IMG/VR virus record: IMGVR_UViG_3300033146_003955
Coordinates: 94,813 to 158,812 of that record
Direction: 5' to 3' (one strand)
Source of the DNA: a virus
Length of the DNA stretch: 64,000 nt
Shown: positions 1-6,921 of the stretch, piece by piece
Layout: the number at the start of each line of letters is the position of its first letter
Position numbering within the stretch: position 1 is the first letter of the stretch
Program-made: the position numbers and the translations under genes
The notes under the pieces: model-generated
What the model saw: only the letters and a program-made list of their open reading frames with translations
What the model was told of the DNA's origin: nothing
The model's database searches: none

Positions 1-210
1 AAATTTATAGATATGGTTAATAGATTAAATAATATATCTATGAGTGGGAAAGATGAAAGTAATTTTAATATAATAAAAAAAAGAATATTACAGAAAGTAA
101 TCTTAAGTAGTAAAGACAAACAAGTTTTAAATGATTTATTAAAGGAATACCTATCAGATCATGATAGAATATCTATAGCTATGAAATATTTAAAAAAGGA
201 TGGAAAATGA
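1..210 (+). CDS. 3' end of an unrecognised gene (partial)
   Basis: The frame is open from the first base of the window, so this is the C-terminal 69 residues of a longer gene; the ATG at 13 is probably internal. The visible part is lysine-rich and predicted helical, with no recognisable motif. It overlaps the following RNase H gene by 4 nt (ATGA), so the two are probably translationally coupled. Function unknown. Confidence 0.6.
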   Translation, partial: KFIDMVNRLNNISMSGKDESNFNIIKKRILQKVILSSKDKQVLNDLLKEYLSDHDRISIAMKYLKKDGK

Positions 211-1133
211 AACATTTATTAATAGATGCTAACAATATCGCATCACTTAGCTTTTTCCGCGCTAAATCTATTATGATGAAAGAAATAAATTCTAAAATTG
301 ATATTGATAATGAAAAAGAATTAATTACGGAAGTTCAAAAAAATATTATAGGTTTTTCTACACATATGTTTTTTAACAAACTTCATAGTATTATGAAGTT
401 AAACAAAGGTGCTAAAGTTTATATTATTTGGGATGGTAAAGGCGGTTCTAATTGGAGAAAAAAAATTAATTCTGACTATAAAGCAAATAGGAAACATGGC
501 AATGATAGTTTCTACCCTGTATATATTAATATGATGAATAAATCAAAAGAAATTCTTAAATCTTATCCTGTTGTTCAATTTACAAAGCAAGAAGCTGAAG
601 CTGACGATTTAATTTATTCTATAGTTAAATATGTAAGTAACAACGTTGAATCAGAAGTAGCAACAAATAAATTAATTGATAAATCATATATTAACGTAGT
701 TTCTACAGATACAGATATGATACAGCTGGCACAGCAATTTTCAAATGTAGATATTTATAACCCTATAACTAAAAAAAATCAAGTAATACCAGAATACAAT
801 TATGTACTTTACAAATCTATAGTTGGTGATAAAAGCGATAATATTGTTGGCGTTCCAAGATACGGAAAAAAGAAAGGAGCAAATGCAGCGATAGCTGGTA
901 TTGATTCTATGAAAGAAGAATTTCACCCTCTTATTAAAAATAATTTATTAATTATTGATATGGCACAAAATCCTAATCAAAAAGATAATTATTCATATAT
1001 AAGTGAAATTATTAAAGGAACGAAAATAACTCTTGATATTGATAAAATTAAAAAACACTACTTTGATTTAAAATTAAAATCACTTCTTGATGGATTGGAT
1101 ACTACATCTAAACTATTAAAGAATCTTCTATAA
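207..1133 (+). CDS. rnh: T4-type RNase H / 5'-3' flap exonuclease
   Basis: This 308-residue protein matches the FEN/5'-3' exonuclease family and is close in length to T4 RNase H (305). The acidic metal ligands are in order: LLIDAN (D7), WDGKGG near 75, EAEADD near 130-134, STDTDM near 166-171, and GDKSDN near 207-212 leading into the helix-3-turn-helix (VGVPRYGKKKGA). Family members remove RNA primers from lagging-strand fragments and cleave flaps. It starts on the ATGA overlap with the preceding gene. I see no truncation or missing catalytic residue. The assignment is by family motifs. Confidence 0.9.
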   Translation: MKHLLIDANNIASLSFFRAKSIMMKEINSKIDIDNEKELITEVQKNIIGFSTHMFFNKLHSIMKLNKGAKVYIIWDGKGGSNWRKKINSDYKANRKHGNDSFYPVYINMMNKSKEILKSYPVVQFTKQEAEADDLIYSIVKYVSNNVESEVATNKLIDKSYINVVSTDTDMIQLAQQFSNVDIYNPITKKNQVIPEYNYVLYKSIVGDKSDNIVGVPRYGKKKGANAAIAGIDSMKEEFHPLIKNNLLIIDMAQNPNQKDNYSYISEIIKGTKITLDIDKIKKHYFDLKLKSLLDGLDTTSKLLKNLL

Positions 1134-1143
1134 AATATATTTC

Positions 1144-1207
1144 ACTCCATTTTTACTATATTTTGGTAATTATATTAAGATAATAGTATATAATAAATAA
1201 GTGGAGT
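1144..1207 (+). promoter_or_regulatory. AAGATAA promoter-like element inside a hairpin that can mask the RBS
   Basis: AAGATAA lies at 1177-1183, followed by an AT-rich TATAATAAATAAG tract, 30 nt before the ATG at 1213. ACTCCA (1144-1149) can pair with TGGAGT (1202-1207), which contains the ribosome binding site, and TACTAT (1154-1159) with ATAGTA (1183-1188). Read-through RNA could therefore hide the RBS, while RNA started inside the hairpin would expose it. The pairing is visible; the regulatory reading is inference from T4 early/late genes. Confidence 0.5.
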
Positions 1208-1212
1208 AAAAT

Positions 1213-1614
1213 ATGTTAAAAACTGTCAATTTAATTAATTTTGGAGCTTTTTTAAAAGAAGACATAATAAACGCAATAGGAGAAGAACACTCCATTTTTG
1301 TAAAACAGATAAATATAAAAAATACATCTCTCAACTTGAAAAAACACTCAACGTTTATTCAAGTACACGATCTTGTTGAACAAAATAAAGATTATTTTTC
1401 TGAAGACTTCATCGTTAATCTTCCTGGACTTCCAATATTTGCAGCAATGCTTATCGCTGAAATACATGGCTTAACTGGAGCATTCCCTAAAATAGTAGAA
1501 TGTGTTAAGGATTATAGCCAAGAAGGTATGTTCTCTGAATTTAAATATAAACGATTATACAATTTAGATAGAGAAAGAACACAATCAAGAGAAAATTATA
1601 AAAAATTTAACTAA
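1213..1614 (+). CDS. Csx15-like protein
   Basis: This 133-residue protein opens with a beta-strand-like LKTVNLINFG. Near 77-104 it has the stretch IVNLPGLPIFAAMLIAEIHG followed by LTGAFPKIV. From memory this resembles CRISPR accessory Csx15 proteins, which begin LLINFSHPLT and carry xVNxPGxxxxAAxLLAELHG with xxGxFPxI. Csx15 genes accompany type III CRISPR loci that signal with cyclic oligoadenylates. A phage copy could bind or degrade that signal, which is inference. The gene stands alone with its own promoter-like element and RBS (GTGGAG). It is not a structural protein I recognise. No alignment was run. Confidence 0.55.
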   Translation: MLKTVNLINFGAFLKEDIINAIGEEHSIFVKQINIKNTSLNLKKHSTFIQVHDLVEQNKDYFSEDFIVNLPGLPIFAAMLIAEIHGLTGAFPKIVECVKDYSQEGMFSEFKYKRLYNLDRERTQSRENYKKFN

Positions 1615-1631
1615 TATCTCTTAATTTATAT

Positions 1632-1650
1632 AAGATAAATAAAACTAAGT
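1632..1650 (+). promoter_or_regulatory. AAGATAA promoter-like element
   Basis: AAGATAA at 1632-1638 is followed by ATAAAACTAAG and lies 32 nt upstream of the ATG at 1670. The same heptamer sits 24-32 nt before six other genes of the window. Confidence 0.4.
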
Positions 1651-1669
1651 AAAAGGTAAAAACAATTAA

Positions 1670-1948
1670 ATGAATGTTGATAAATTTTTTAATGAATTAA
1701 ATGAAAAAACTTGGCGCAACGAAAAACGTTTTTTTGTAGAACGCAAATTTGACGCTTTAATTGAATACCTTCAAGAGAATAAAGAAGAAGTACTTGATGA
1801 TATAATCGATGATTTAAATGGTATGGAGAAGATGCAAACTGAAGATAAAGAAATATTTGATTATAAAGAGTTTGACAAATGGGTAAATGTATTTGCTAAA
1901 GACAATATGTCTGCTTGGCTTGAAGAAGTAGACGAAGAAGAAGAATAA
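1670..1948 (+). CDS. small acidic protein of unknown function
   Basis: The product is 92 residues, strongly acidic (C-terminal run VDEEEE) and predicted helical, with no cysteines or membrane segment. It abuts the next gene directly (TAA then ATG), suggesting co-translation. It is preceded by an AAGATAA element. An acidic small protein next to a basic one (261 residues) could be a binding pair, but nothing in the sequence proves this. Not recognised. Confidence 0.65.
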   Translation: MNVDKFFNELNEKTWRNEKRFFVERKFDALIEYLQENKEEVLDDIIDDLNGMEKMQTEDKEIFDYKEFDKWVNVFAKDNMSAWLEEVDEEEE

Positions 1949-2734
1949 ATGGATTTATCCACACTCGCAGCTTCTATAGTTAACCAACCTAAATCATCTA
2001 AAAAAGATTATCAAACTTTAATGCCTCAACAGCAGCAAACACGTTCTTATTCAGATGAACCCACTATAAACTATTCAGAATTAATTATAAATGTAACTCG
2101 ATTCAAATTTGGTAAAACTAGACTTGGTTGGACTCTTCAATATAAAATAAATTATCCTCTTAGTTCTTTTAATAGGAAAACTACAGACTTAAGACAAATA
2201 AAACAATATGCTAAAGATTACTTAGAAGCAAATACTGATAAAAAAGATTTGCCCTATATTGATATTACTAAAATAAGTGAATATTTGATTGAATATCGTT
2301 TTAATCATAAAAAATGGATTAAAGCTAATTTCAGTAGAAAACCTCATTTTATGCCTCCAACTACTTTATATTGGAAATATAAAATAGATATACCTAGAAT
2401 AATTTTTGTTAATCAAGTAGGTTCAGATTTACAAAAATTTATAGAAGAGATGTTTTATGAATATATAGATAAACGAGCCAATCTCTTGAAACATAAAGAA
2501 TTCTCCTTTGTGCAGCGAATGGTTGCAAAACTTTTCACTTTTAAGTGGGATAGAGTAAATATGAGAATGTATGCACATTTAAAATATTCTGTTATTTTAG
2601 GTTCTCTTGCTATATATATGTCCCTTTACCATAAAAAAGATGCCAATAAATATGATATTAAAAAACTTCAACGTAAAGCTTCAAATCTTGGTGATATAAA
2701 GAAACTTGATAAATATATAAAGAGGTTGAAATGA
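1949..2734 (+). CDS. basic protein of unknown function
   Basis: This 261-residue protein has a polar glutamine-rich N-terminus (about residues 20-40), then a lysine- and aromatic-rich body with many YK, WK and FK pairs. A possible amphipathic segment lies near 215-225 (YSVILGSLAIYMSLY). The strong positive charge would suit nucleic-acid or virion binding. It begins directly after the stop of the acidic 92-residue gene and overlaps the next gene by 4 nt. I do not recognise a family. Confidence 0.65.
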   Translation: MDLSTLAASIVNQPKSSKKDYQTLMPQQQQTRSYSDEPTINYSELIINVTRFKFGKTRLGWTLQYKINYPLSSFNRKTTDLRQIKQYAKDYLEANTDKKDLPYIDITKISEYLIEYRFNHKKWIKANFSRKPHFMPPTTLYWKYKIDIPRIIFVNQVGSDLQKFIEEMFYEYIDKRANLLKHKEFSFVQRMVAKLFTFKWDRVNMRMYAHLKYSVILGSLAIYMSLYHKKDANKYDIKKLQRKASNLGDIKKLDKYIKRLK

Positions 2735-3012
2735 TAAAATATTATAAACTTATAAAATATATTTTAGAAAATAATAAAATAGAACTTAATTTAATTGATG
2801 ATTTTTCTATAGGTAAATATTTTATATTTGATATAGATGACTTTGGGTATGACGATAAAGGTAAAAGATTAGACTATGTTGAGGCTGATGATTTAATGGA
2901 AAAAACAATGTATGATACTAAAATTAAATATAAAAATAAGAATTGGTATGTTGAAGTTGATGAAGATGTTATTGCTGTATGTCCAAAAGAGCATAAAGAA
3001 GTATTAATATAA
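2731..3012 (+). CDS. small acidic protein of unknown function
   Basis: The 93-residue product is acidic, with YDxKxKYKNKNWYVEVDED near the C-terminus, a pattern of alternating strands. The ATG overlaps the preceding stop (ATGA). No catalytic or metal-binding motif is visible. Confidence 0.65.
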   Translation: MIKYYKLIKYILENNKIELNLIDDFSIGKYFIFDIDDFGYDDKGKRLDYVEADDLMEKTMYDTKIKYKNKNWYVEVDEDVIAVCPKEHKEVLI

Positions 3013-3033
3013 TTATGAATAATCTTTAAGGAG

Positions 3034-3498
3034 TTGAACCTGGCAAACAAAAAATATAAATCATCAATGTTCAATTACAGAAAAAAGTTTAAACCTAATA
3101 CGAAAAGAAATGCTGGGAATAGGGTTCAGGATATAAAAAAGAGAAGAGGTTTATATACTGAGAGTTGGGACTCAATAAGAAAACAGTGTTATCGTCGTGA
3201 TGGCTATAGATGTGTAATGTGTGGCAAAAAGGGTAAGATATCAGCTCATCATATTGTTCCTGTTCGTATCTCTCATAATAACTCTCTTACAAATTTAGTC
3301 AGTGTGTGTGATAGATGTCATAAGAGATTAGAAGAAGTAGGCTTCGCAATCCTTAGAAATGGCGGTCATCAATCAGATGTTAGACGAGTAGAACTAACAA
3401 TGATTATGGAAGCTAAACAGAAGAGGAAAGAGAAGGAAAGAAAACTTATAGCTAAAAAGAGATTAGAAGAAGGGAAAGATGTACCTAGTAACAATTGA
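3034..3498 (+). CDS. HNH endonuclease
   Basis: About 154 residues. After a basic N-terminus comes a classic HNH fold: CVMC (zinc), then AHHIVPV with the catalytic His pair, N in NNSLTNLV, and CDRCHKR (second zinc knuckle). Family members nick or cut DNA and are often mobile or packaging-linked in phages. The start is odd. The RBS AAGGAG (3028-3033) directly abuts the TTG at 3034. A CTG at 3040, encoding LANKK, has ideal 6-nt spacing, and the first ATG (3067) has no RBS. The true start is probably 3040 or 3034. The gene overlaps the next by 20 nt. Confidence 0.8.
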   Translation: MNLANKKYKSSMFNYRKKFKPNTKRNAGNRVQDIKKRRGLYTESWDSIRKQCYRRDGYRCVMCGKKGKISAHHIVPVRISHNNSLTNLVSVCDRCHKRLEEVGFAILRNGGHQSDVRRVELTMIMEAKQKRKEKERKLIAKKRLEEGKDVPSNN

Positions 3499-3682
3499 TC
3501 CTGCAAATAATTGGTATTCAATACATAGTGGTGATAGGTACTCACAATCTTCATATATCGTCCATAAAGAAATTATTAATCTTTATGGTGTTGGTGACTT
3601 TGAGCCTGGTTCAATTATCTCACTATTTTCAGTTGAAAGATTCGATACACTGCAAAAAAAGTATAAAGTATTTCATTTCTGA
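3479..3682 (+). CDS. small protein of unknown function
   Basis: The 67-residue product begins MYLVTIDPANNWYSIH and ends VFHF, with alternating hydrophobic positions consistent with a small beta protein. It starts 20 nt inside the end of the HNH gene with an upstream AAGGGA RBS, which favours this frame over the overlapping frame at 3495-3695, which has no RBS. Function unknown. Confidence 0.55.
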   Translation: MYLVTIDPANNWYSIHSGDRYSQSSYIVHKEIINLYGVGDFEPGSIISLFSVERFDTLQKKYKVFHF

Positions 3683-3730
3683 AGTCTTAAAATAAATTTA
3701 CAAAAATAGATAATATTAAGGATACTCAGT

Positions 3731-3745
3731 AAGATAACTTTATAG
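3731..3745 (+). promoter_or_regulatory. AAGATAA promoter-like element
   Basis: AAGATAACTTTATA lies 24 nt upstream of the ATG at 3761. It closely resembles AAGATAACTATATA before the gene at 41555, including the following AAGGAG RBS. Confidence 0.45.
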
Positions 3746-3760
3746 ATTAAAGGAGTTAAT

Positions 3761-3910
3761 ATGGGAGATACTGAGAAAAAAGCTTTGCTTAAACTTATGA
3801 AGGACATGAAAGAAGTTAAAGAAAATGTTTCATATCTTGTTGAAGCAGTAGAATTATTATTATCAATTCAAACACAAGCAATAAAAGATAATAATAACAG
3901 GAGAAGATAG
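3761..3910 (+). CDS. 49-residue coiled-coil-like protein
   Basis: A short gene with an excellent RBS (AAGGAG, 5-nt spacing). The product begins MGDTEKKALLKLMKDMKEV and is predicted to be one long amphipathic helix with leucine/valine heptads, ending in a basic NNNRRR tail. Its TAG stop shares a base with the GTG start of the next gene (TAGTG), so the two are translationally coupled. A small tail or capsid assembly factor is possible but unproven. Confidence 0.65.
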   Translation: MGDTEKKALLKLMKDMKEVKENVSYLVEAVELLLSIQTQAIKDNNNRRR

Positions 3911-4245
3911 TGTATGAATATACTCTAAATCAACAAATAAATTTACATGATTTAGTAAAATTAAATTTTGTTGGGGAAGTAGAATATAATGATAATGCCT
4001 TAACCATTGTTGAGAGCTGGATGTCAAGCGATGAATTTTTTACAAAGTTTAAAGATAAAAGTAGTTATTTTACTATAGACCCTGGAACACTAATAAAATT
4101 TGAAATTGTTTCTAATACTATACAGGTAATATTCTATGCTGCAGTTATGATGGAAGACGATATAACAGATGGTGGGTGGGGCACACTTACAATTATTGGT
4201 GATAAGATTAAAAAGTTTATATATATGGCAAATGAATTAGATTAA
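3910..4245 (+). CDS. protein of unknown function, coupled to the 49-residue gene
   Basis: This 111-residue protein starts at GTG 3910, which overlaps the preceding stop; the nearby ATG at 3914 is in another frame. It is acidic with beta-rich alternation (FVGEVEYNDNALTIVESW, TIDPGTLIKFEIVSNTIQVI) and a glycine turn (DGGWGTLTIIGDK). It has no recognised motif. It sits just before the tail genes, where tail-assembly proteins are common, but that is context only. Confidence 0.65.
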   Translation: MYEYTLNQQINLHDLVKLNFVGEVEYNDNALTIVESWMSSDEFFTKFKDKSSYFTIDPGTLIKFEIVSNTIQVIFYAAVMMEDDITDGGWGTLTIIGDKIKKFIYMANELD

Positions 4246-4262
4246 TAAATAAGGAGATAGAT

Positions 4263-4490
4263 ATGGCTGATAAAAAAGAAGATAAAAAAAAGGGTGTATT
4301 TACAAATTATACAAAAATCCCTGTAAAAAAGCGTCCTTATTATTACGATTATAACGATACTTCAAAAGAGGAAAAAGAATTTGCAGATATGTTTTCTGAA
4401 TTGGGTTCTTTTAATGATAAATTAAAAGATGAATTAAAAAAGGATAAACCCGCTAAAATTAAAATTAAAGGTTCTAAAGACTCAGAATAG
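4263..4490 (+). CDS. small charged protein of unknown function
   Basis: The 75-residue product starts after AAGGAG (7-nt spacing). It is highly charged: a lysine-rich N-terminus (KKEDKKKG), a tyrosine-rich patch (KKRPYYYDYN) and a lysine-rich C-terminal tail. It is likely disordered in part. It is the last gene before a rho-independent terminator and so closes the first transcription unit. Confidence 0.65.
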   Translation: MADKKEDKKKGVFTNYTKIPVKKRPYYYDYNDTSKEEKEFADMFSELGSFNDKLKDELKKDKPAKIKIKGSKDSE

Positions 4491-4511
4491 TATTTTTGTA
4501 TATTAACATAA

Positions 4512-4541
4512 TAAAGCTACCTTAAGGGGTAGCTTTTTTTT
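4512..4541 (+). terminator. rho-independent terminator
   Basis: A hairpin of AAGCTACC / GGGTAGCTT with a TTAAG loop is followed by a run of eight T. It ends the upstream unit and isolates the tail block that follows. Confidence 0.85.
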
Positions 4542-4575
4542 AATGATATTTTATAATATACGTAAAGATAATTAT

Positions 4576-5166
4576 ATGAATTCATTATTTAACAAATTGG
4601 TCAACACAGTAACAAAACAACAGCAAAGTAATATAATACCTTTTGCTGTTGGCAGAATATATCAATGTAGATACAGGAATTTCAAGCAAGATCCAGCTCC
4701 CTTAGTTTTAATTTTAGGCAGTAATAATTTTTATACAGTTGGTATTAATTTACATTATGTATCAGCTTTTTACCACAACATAGAAGCATGGATTATGATG
4801 ATGAGAAAGAGTAAAAAAGTTTTAACAGGGAAAATAATATATGATGTTATGAAAATGCGAATACCCATGGTTCCTAAAATTGCTTACAGGAAATACTTCA
4901 CTTCTATGTTAAGAGGAAGACTAATAAGTCAAGGTCTGTATACAGGTCCTGAAATGGCTGCGATGCAATTAGCTATGGATCCATTTGTAAGACGTTTAAA
5001 TAAAAAAATAAATGGTTCAATAGCTAGAGCGGCAGGACCAGGAAGTGAAGAATTGGCCGGAATAAGAAGTCAAATAACACAATCAAGCTATGCATCTGAT
5101 TCGCAACGTCCTTTTGCCAACAGAACACAGAAAACAGTCGTCCAATATCGACCACCAGGAGCGTAA
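4576..5166 (+). CDS. conserved tail-cluster protein of unknown function
   Basis: From the ATG at 4576 the product has 196 residues. An in-frame ATG at 4543 lies against the terminator T-run and is a less likely start. A compact N-terminal fold (FAVGRIYQCRYRNFKQDPAP then LVLILGSNNFYTVGINLHY) is followed by a basic helical part with RGRL and a polar tail. The pattern of GxIYxxxYxNFKxDPxPLVLILG recalls phage proteins beside baseplate genes, but I cannot name the family. AAGATAA lies 5 nt before the ATG. It opens the tail gene block. Confidence 0.6.
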   Translation: MNSLFNKLVNTVTKQQQSNIIPFAVGRIYQCRYRNFKQDPAPLVLILGSNNFYTVGINLHYVSAFYHNIEAWIMMMRKSKKVLTGKIIYDVMKMRIPMVPKIAYRKYFTSMLRGRLISQGLYTGPEMAAMQLAMDPFVRRLNKKINGSIARAAGPGSEELAGIRSQITQSSYASDSQRPFANRTQKTVVQYRPPGA

Positions 5167-5169
5167 TAG

Positions 5170-6909
5170 ATGACAAAAAAAGAGATAGAGGCATTAAAAG
5201 CTGGAGGTGCTGGAGCTAGTATGGGTATTTCCAATCGTCGTCATGATTTCAGTAAACGGGCTCCAGAAAAAGATAGTTGGCTGGATGAGAGTAGGATTCT
5301 TCCAACAACGCAGACTTGGATTCAAGTTGATTTCTTTGTAGAAACAGGAGCTGGTGATGACGAGTTACTTAAAAATTTTTATAATACAATGAGTCATCGC
5401 GAATATGGAAAGTTAACTATTCCACGGTATTATATACAAAATGCAGAGTTTGATGGTGTTCAAATTGGAGCAAGAAAGGGTTCTATAACAATTATTGATC
5501 CAGAGAACACGTGGTCTCGTGCTTTCGATTATATAGGGTATTGGAAGAATAAAAACGCTGGAAGACCAAACATGAGCATTCAATTTGGATGGGTTGATTT
5601 AAAGGCAGGTGCTGAGAGAGGAGATATGGTTCAAACAATTCCTGCTATACTCTTAAAAACTGGATTTAACATGAATGAAAATGGTATTGTGACTATAACA
5701 TTGGAATTTATAGAAAATACAGAAAGAATATTAGATATTGTTAAATTTAATAAGTTGGAAGATTTAACTTTATTAAACTCTGAGGTTAATGGAGACCTTA
5801 AAAAAATGAGTGTTAAAGAAATTTTAGAATTTGTAATAGCAACAGATGGCATTAAAGCTCAATTAGAGACTTTTGATATCCATCTAAGTTTTGATGATAC
5901 GTTTGAAATGAATGATGATAAATTTGGTGAAACGGGTGTAGATATAAAAATAAGATTAGGTGATACACTTGGTTCTAAAATAAATGAAATAATTTCTAAA
6001 GCTACTCCAGATACAACTGAAAAAGATTTTTCTGATAAAGGTTGGTTATTAGCTTCATACGTTATGAAAGATAAAGAAATAAAATATAAAACAGTAAATG
6101 GGAAAACACACTATCATTCTTATATATTGTTTGGTTGGCGTTACGCTGTTACAGATGAAGGTAGGGCCGGAAATTTAAAAAAATGGCAAATAGAAAAATA
6201 TACCATGGGAGTTGAGTCTGAGTCCGATATAGAAGAATTAAAAGGTCCAACACTGCTATGGAAAAAACAGTCAATGAATTATTCTGAGAAAACGCTTCTT
6301 ACTTTTGATGTAGATTTAAAAATGTTAGATTATGCAACGTCCATGATTAAGAGTGAATTAGATACAAAACTTTCACAGTTTAATGAAGAAGATTGGGGCA
6401 AAATCGCTGAAGTAGTACAACAAATACAAGAAAAAGGTGATACTGATGCCAAAGCGTTATTAACTATGAATCCCCAACAATTAAGTGAAAAAGCTACATC
6501 TGAAGGTAAATCTTTTGGTTTAAGTTACGACGTTGGCGCACATATTTTTGGGTGGGGAATAAGTGAAGATGACAAAGCCAGAACCCAAATAATAGATGAA
6601 TTTAATGAGGTACTTAGAAATTCTAGTAGTAATGTAACTAAAGCTATAGGCGCTATTATACACAATAACGTCTTTAAAGCTAAAGCTAAAATAATGGGTG
6701 ATCCTAGTTTTGGTACTGATTATACAATGTTTAATGTCTACTTTGATAGTGATTTTAATGGGGCAGGATCTTTTGCTGCATTCTTCACTAGGAAATGGCT
6801 TTTGACGAAGGTTTCTCACAAGATAGAAGAAGGAAGTTATTTTACTGAATTAGAAATAATGGCTCTACCAATAGAACCGCCAAAATATGCTCACGGTAAC
6901 GTGAAATAG
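5170..6909 (+). CDS. probable baseplate hub protein (gp27/gpD-like)
   Basis: This 579-residue protein lies just before the tape measure gene and resembles phage hub proteins. The evidence is an N-terminal beta-rich domain (TWIQVDFFVETGAG, GRPNMSIQFGWVD near 135-147, AILLKTGFNMNENGIVTI), a helical insertion near 395-440, and a late segment KAKAKIMGDPSFG near 505-517, similar to the IxGDPxF stretch of hub proteins. The hub would form the ring beneath the tube and hold the spike encoded at 19231. The assignment rests on position and fold pattern, not on an alignment. The RBS GGAG is 8 nt before the ATG. Confidence 0.55.
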   Translation: MTKKEIEALKAGGAGASMGISNRRHDFSKRAPEKDSWLDESRILPTTQTWIQVDFFVETGAGDDELLKNFYNTMSHREYGKLTIPRYYIQNAEFDGVQIGARKGSITIIDPENTWSRAFDYIGYWKNKNAGRPNMSIQFGWVDLKAGAERGDMVQTIPAILLKTGFNMNENGIVTITLEFIENTERILDIVKFNKLEDLTLLNSEVNGDLKKMSVKEILEFVIATDGIKAQLETFDIHLSFDDTFEMNDDKFGETGVDIKIRLGDTLGSKINEIISKATPDTTEKDFSDKGWLLASYVMKDKEIKYKTVNGKTHYHSYILFGWRYAVTDEGRAGNLKKWQIEKYTMGVESESDIEELKGPTLLWKKQSMNYSEKTLLTFDVDLKMLDYATSMIKSELDTKLSQFNEEDWGKIAEVVQQIQEKGDTDAKALLTMNPQQLSEKATSEGKSFGLSYDVGAHIFGWGISEDDKARTQIIDEFNEVLRNSSSNVTKAIGAIIHNNVFKAKAKIMGDPSFGTDYTMFNVYFDSDFNGAGSFAAFFTRKWLLTKVSHKIEEGSYFTELEIMALPIEPPKYAHGNVK

Positions 6910-6921
6910 GAGTAATATTTT

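Noticed and set aside
3495-3695. Second frame overlapping the 67-residue gene
   Set aside because: It has no RBS and poor composition; the frame at 3479 has AAGGGA and a better protein.
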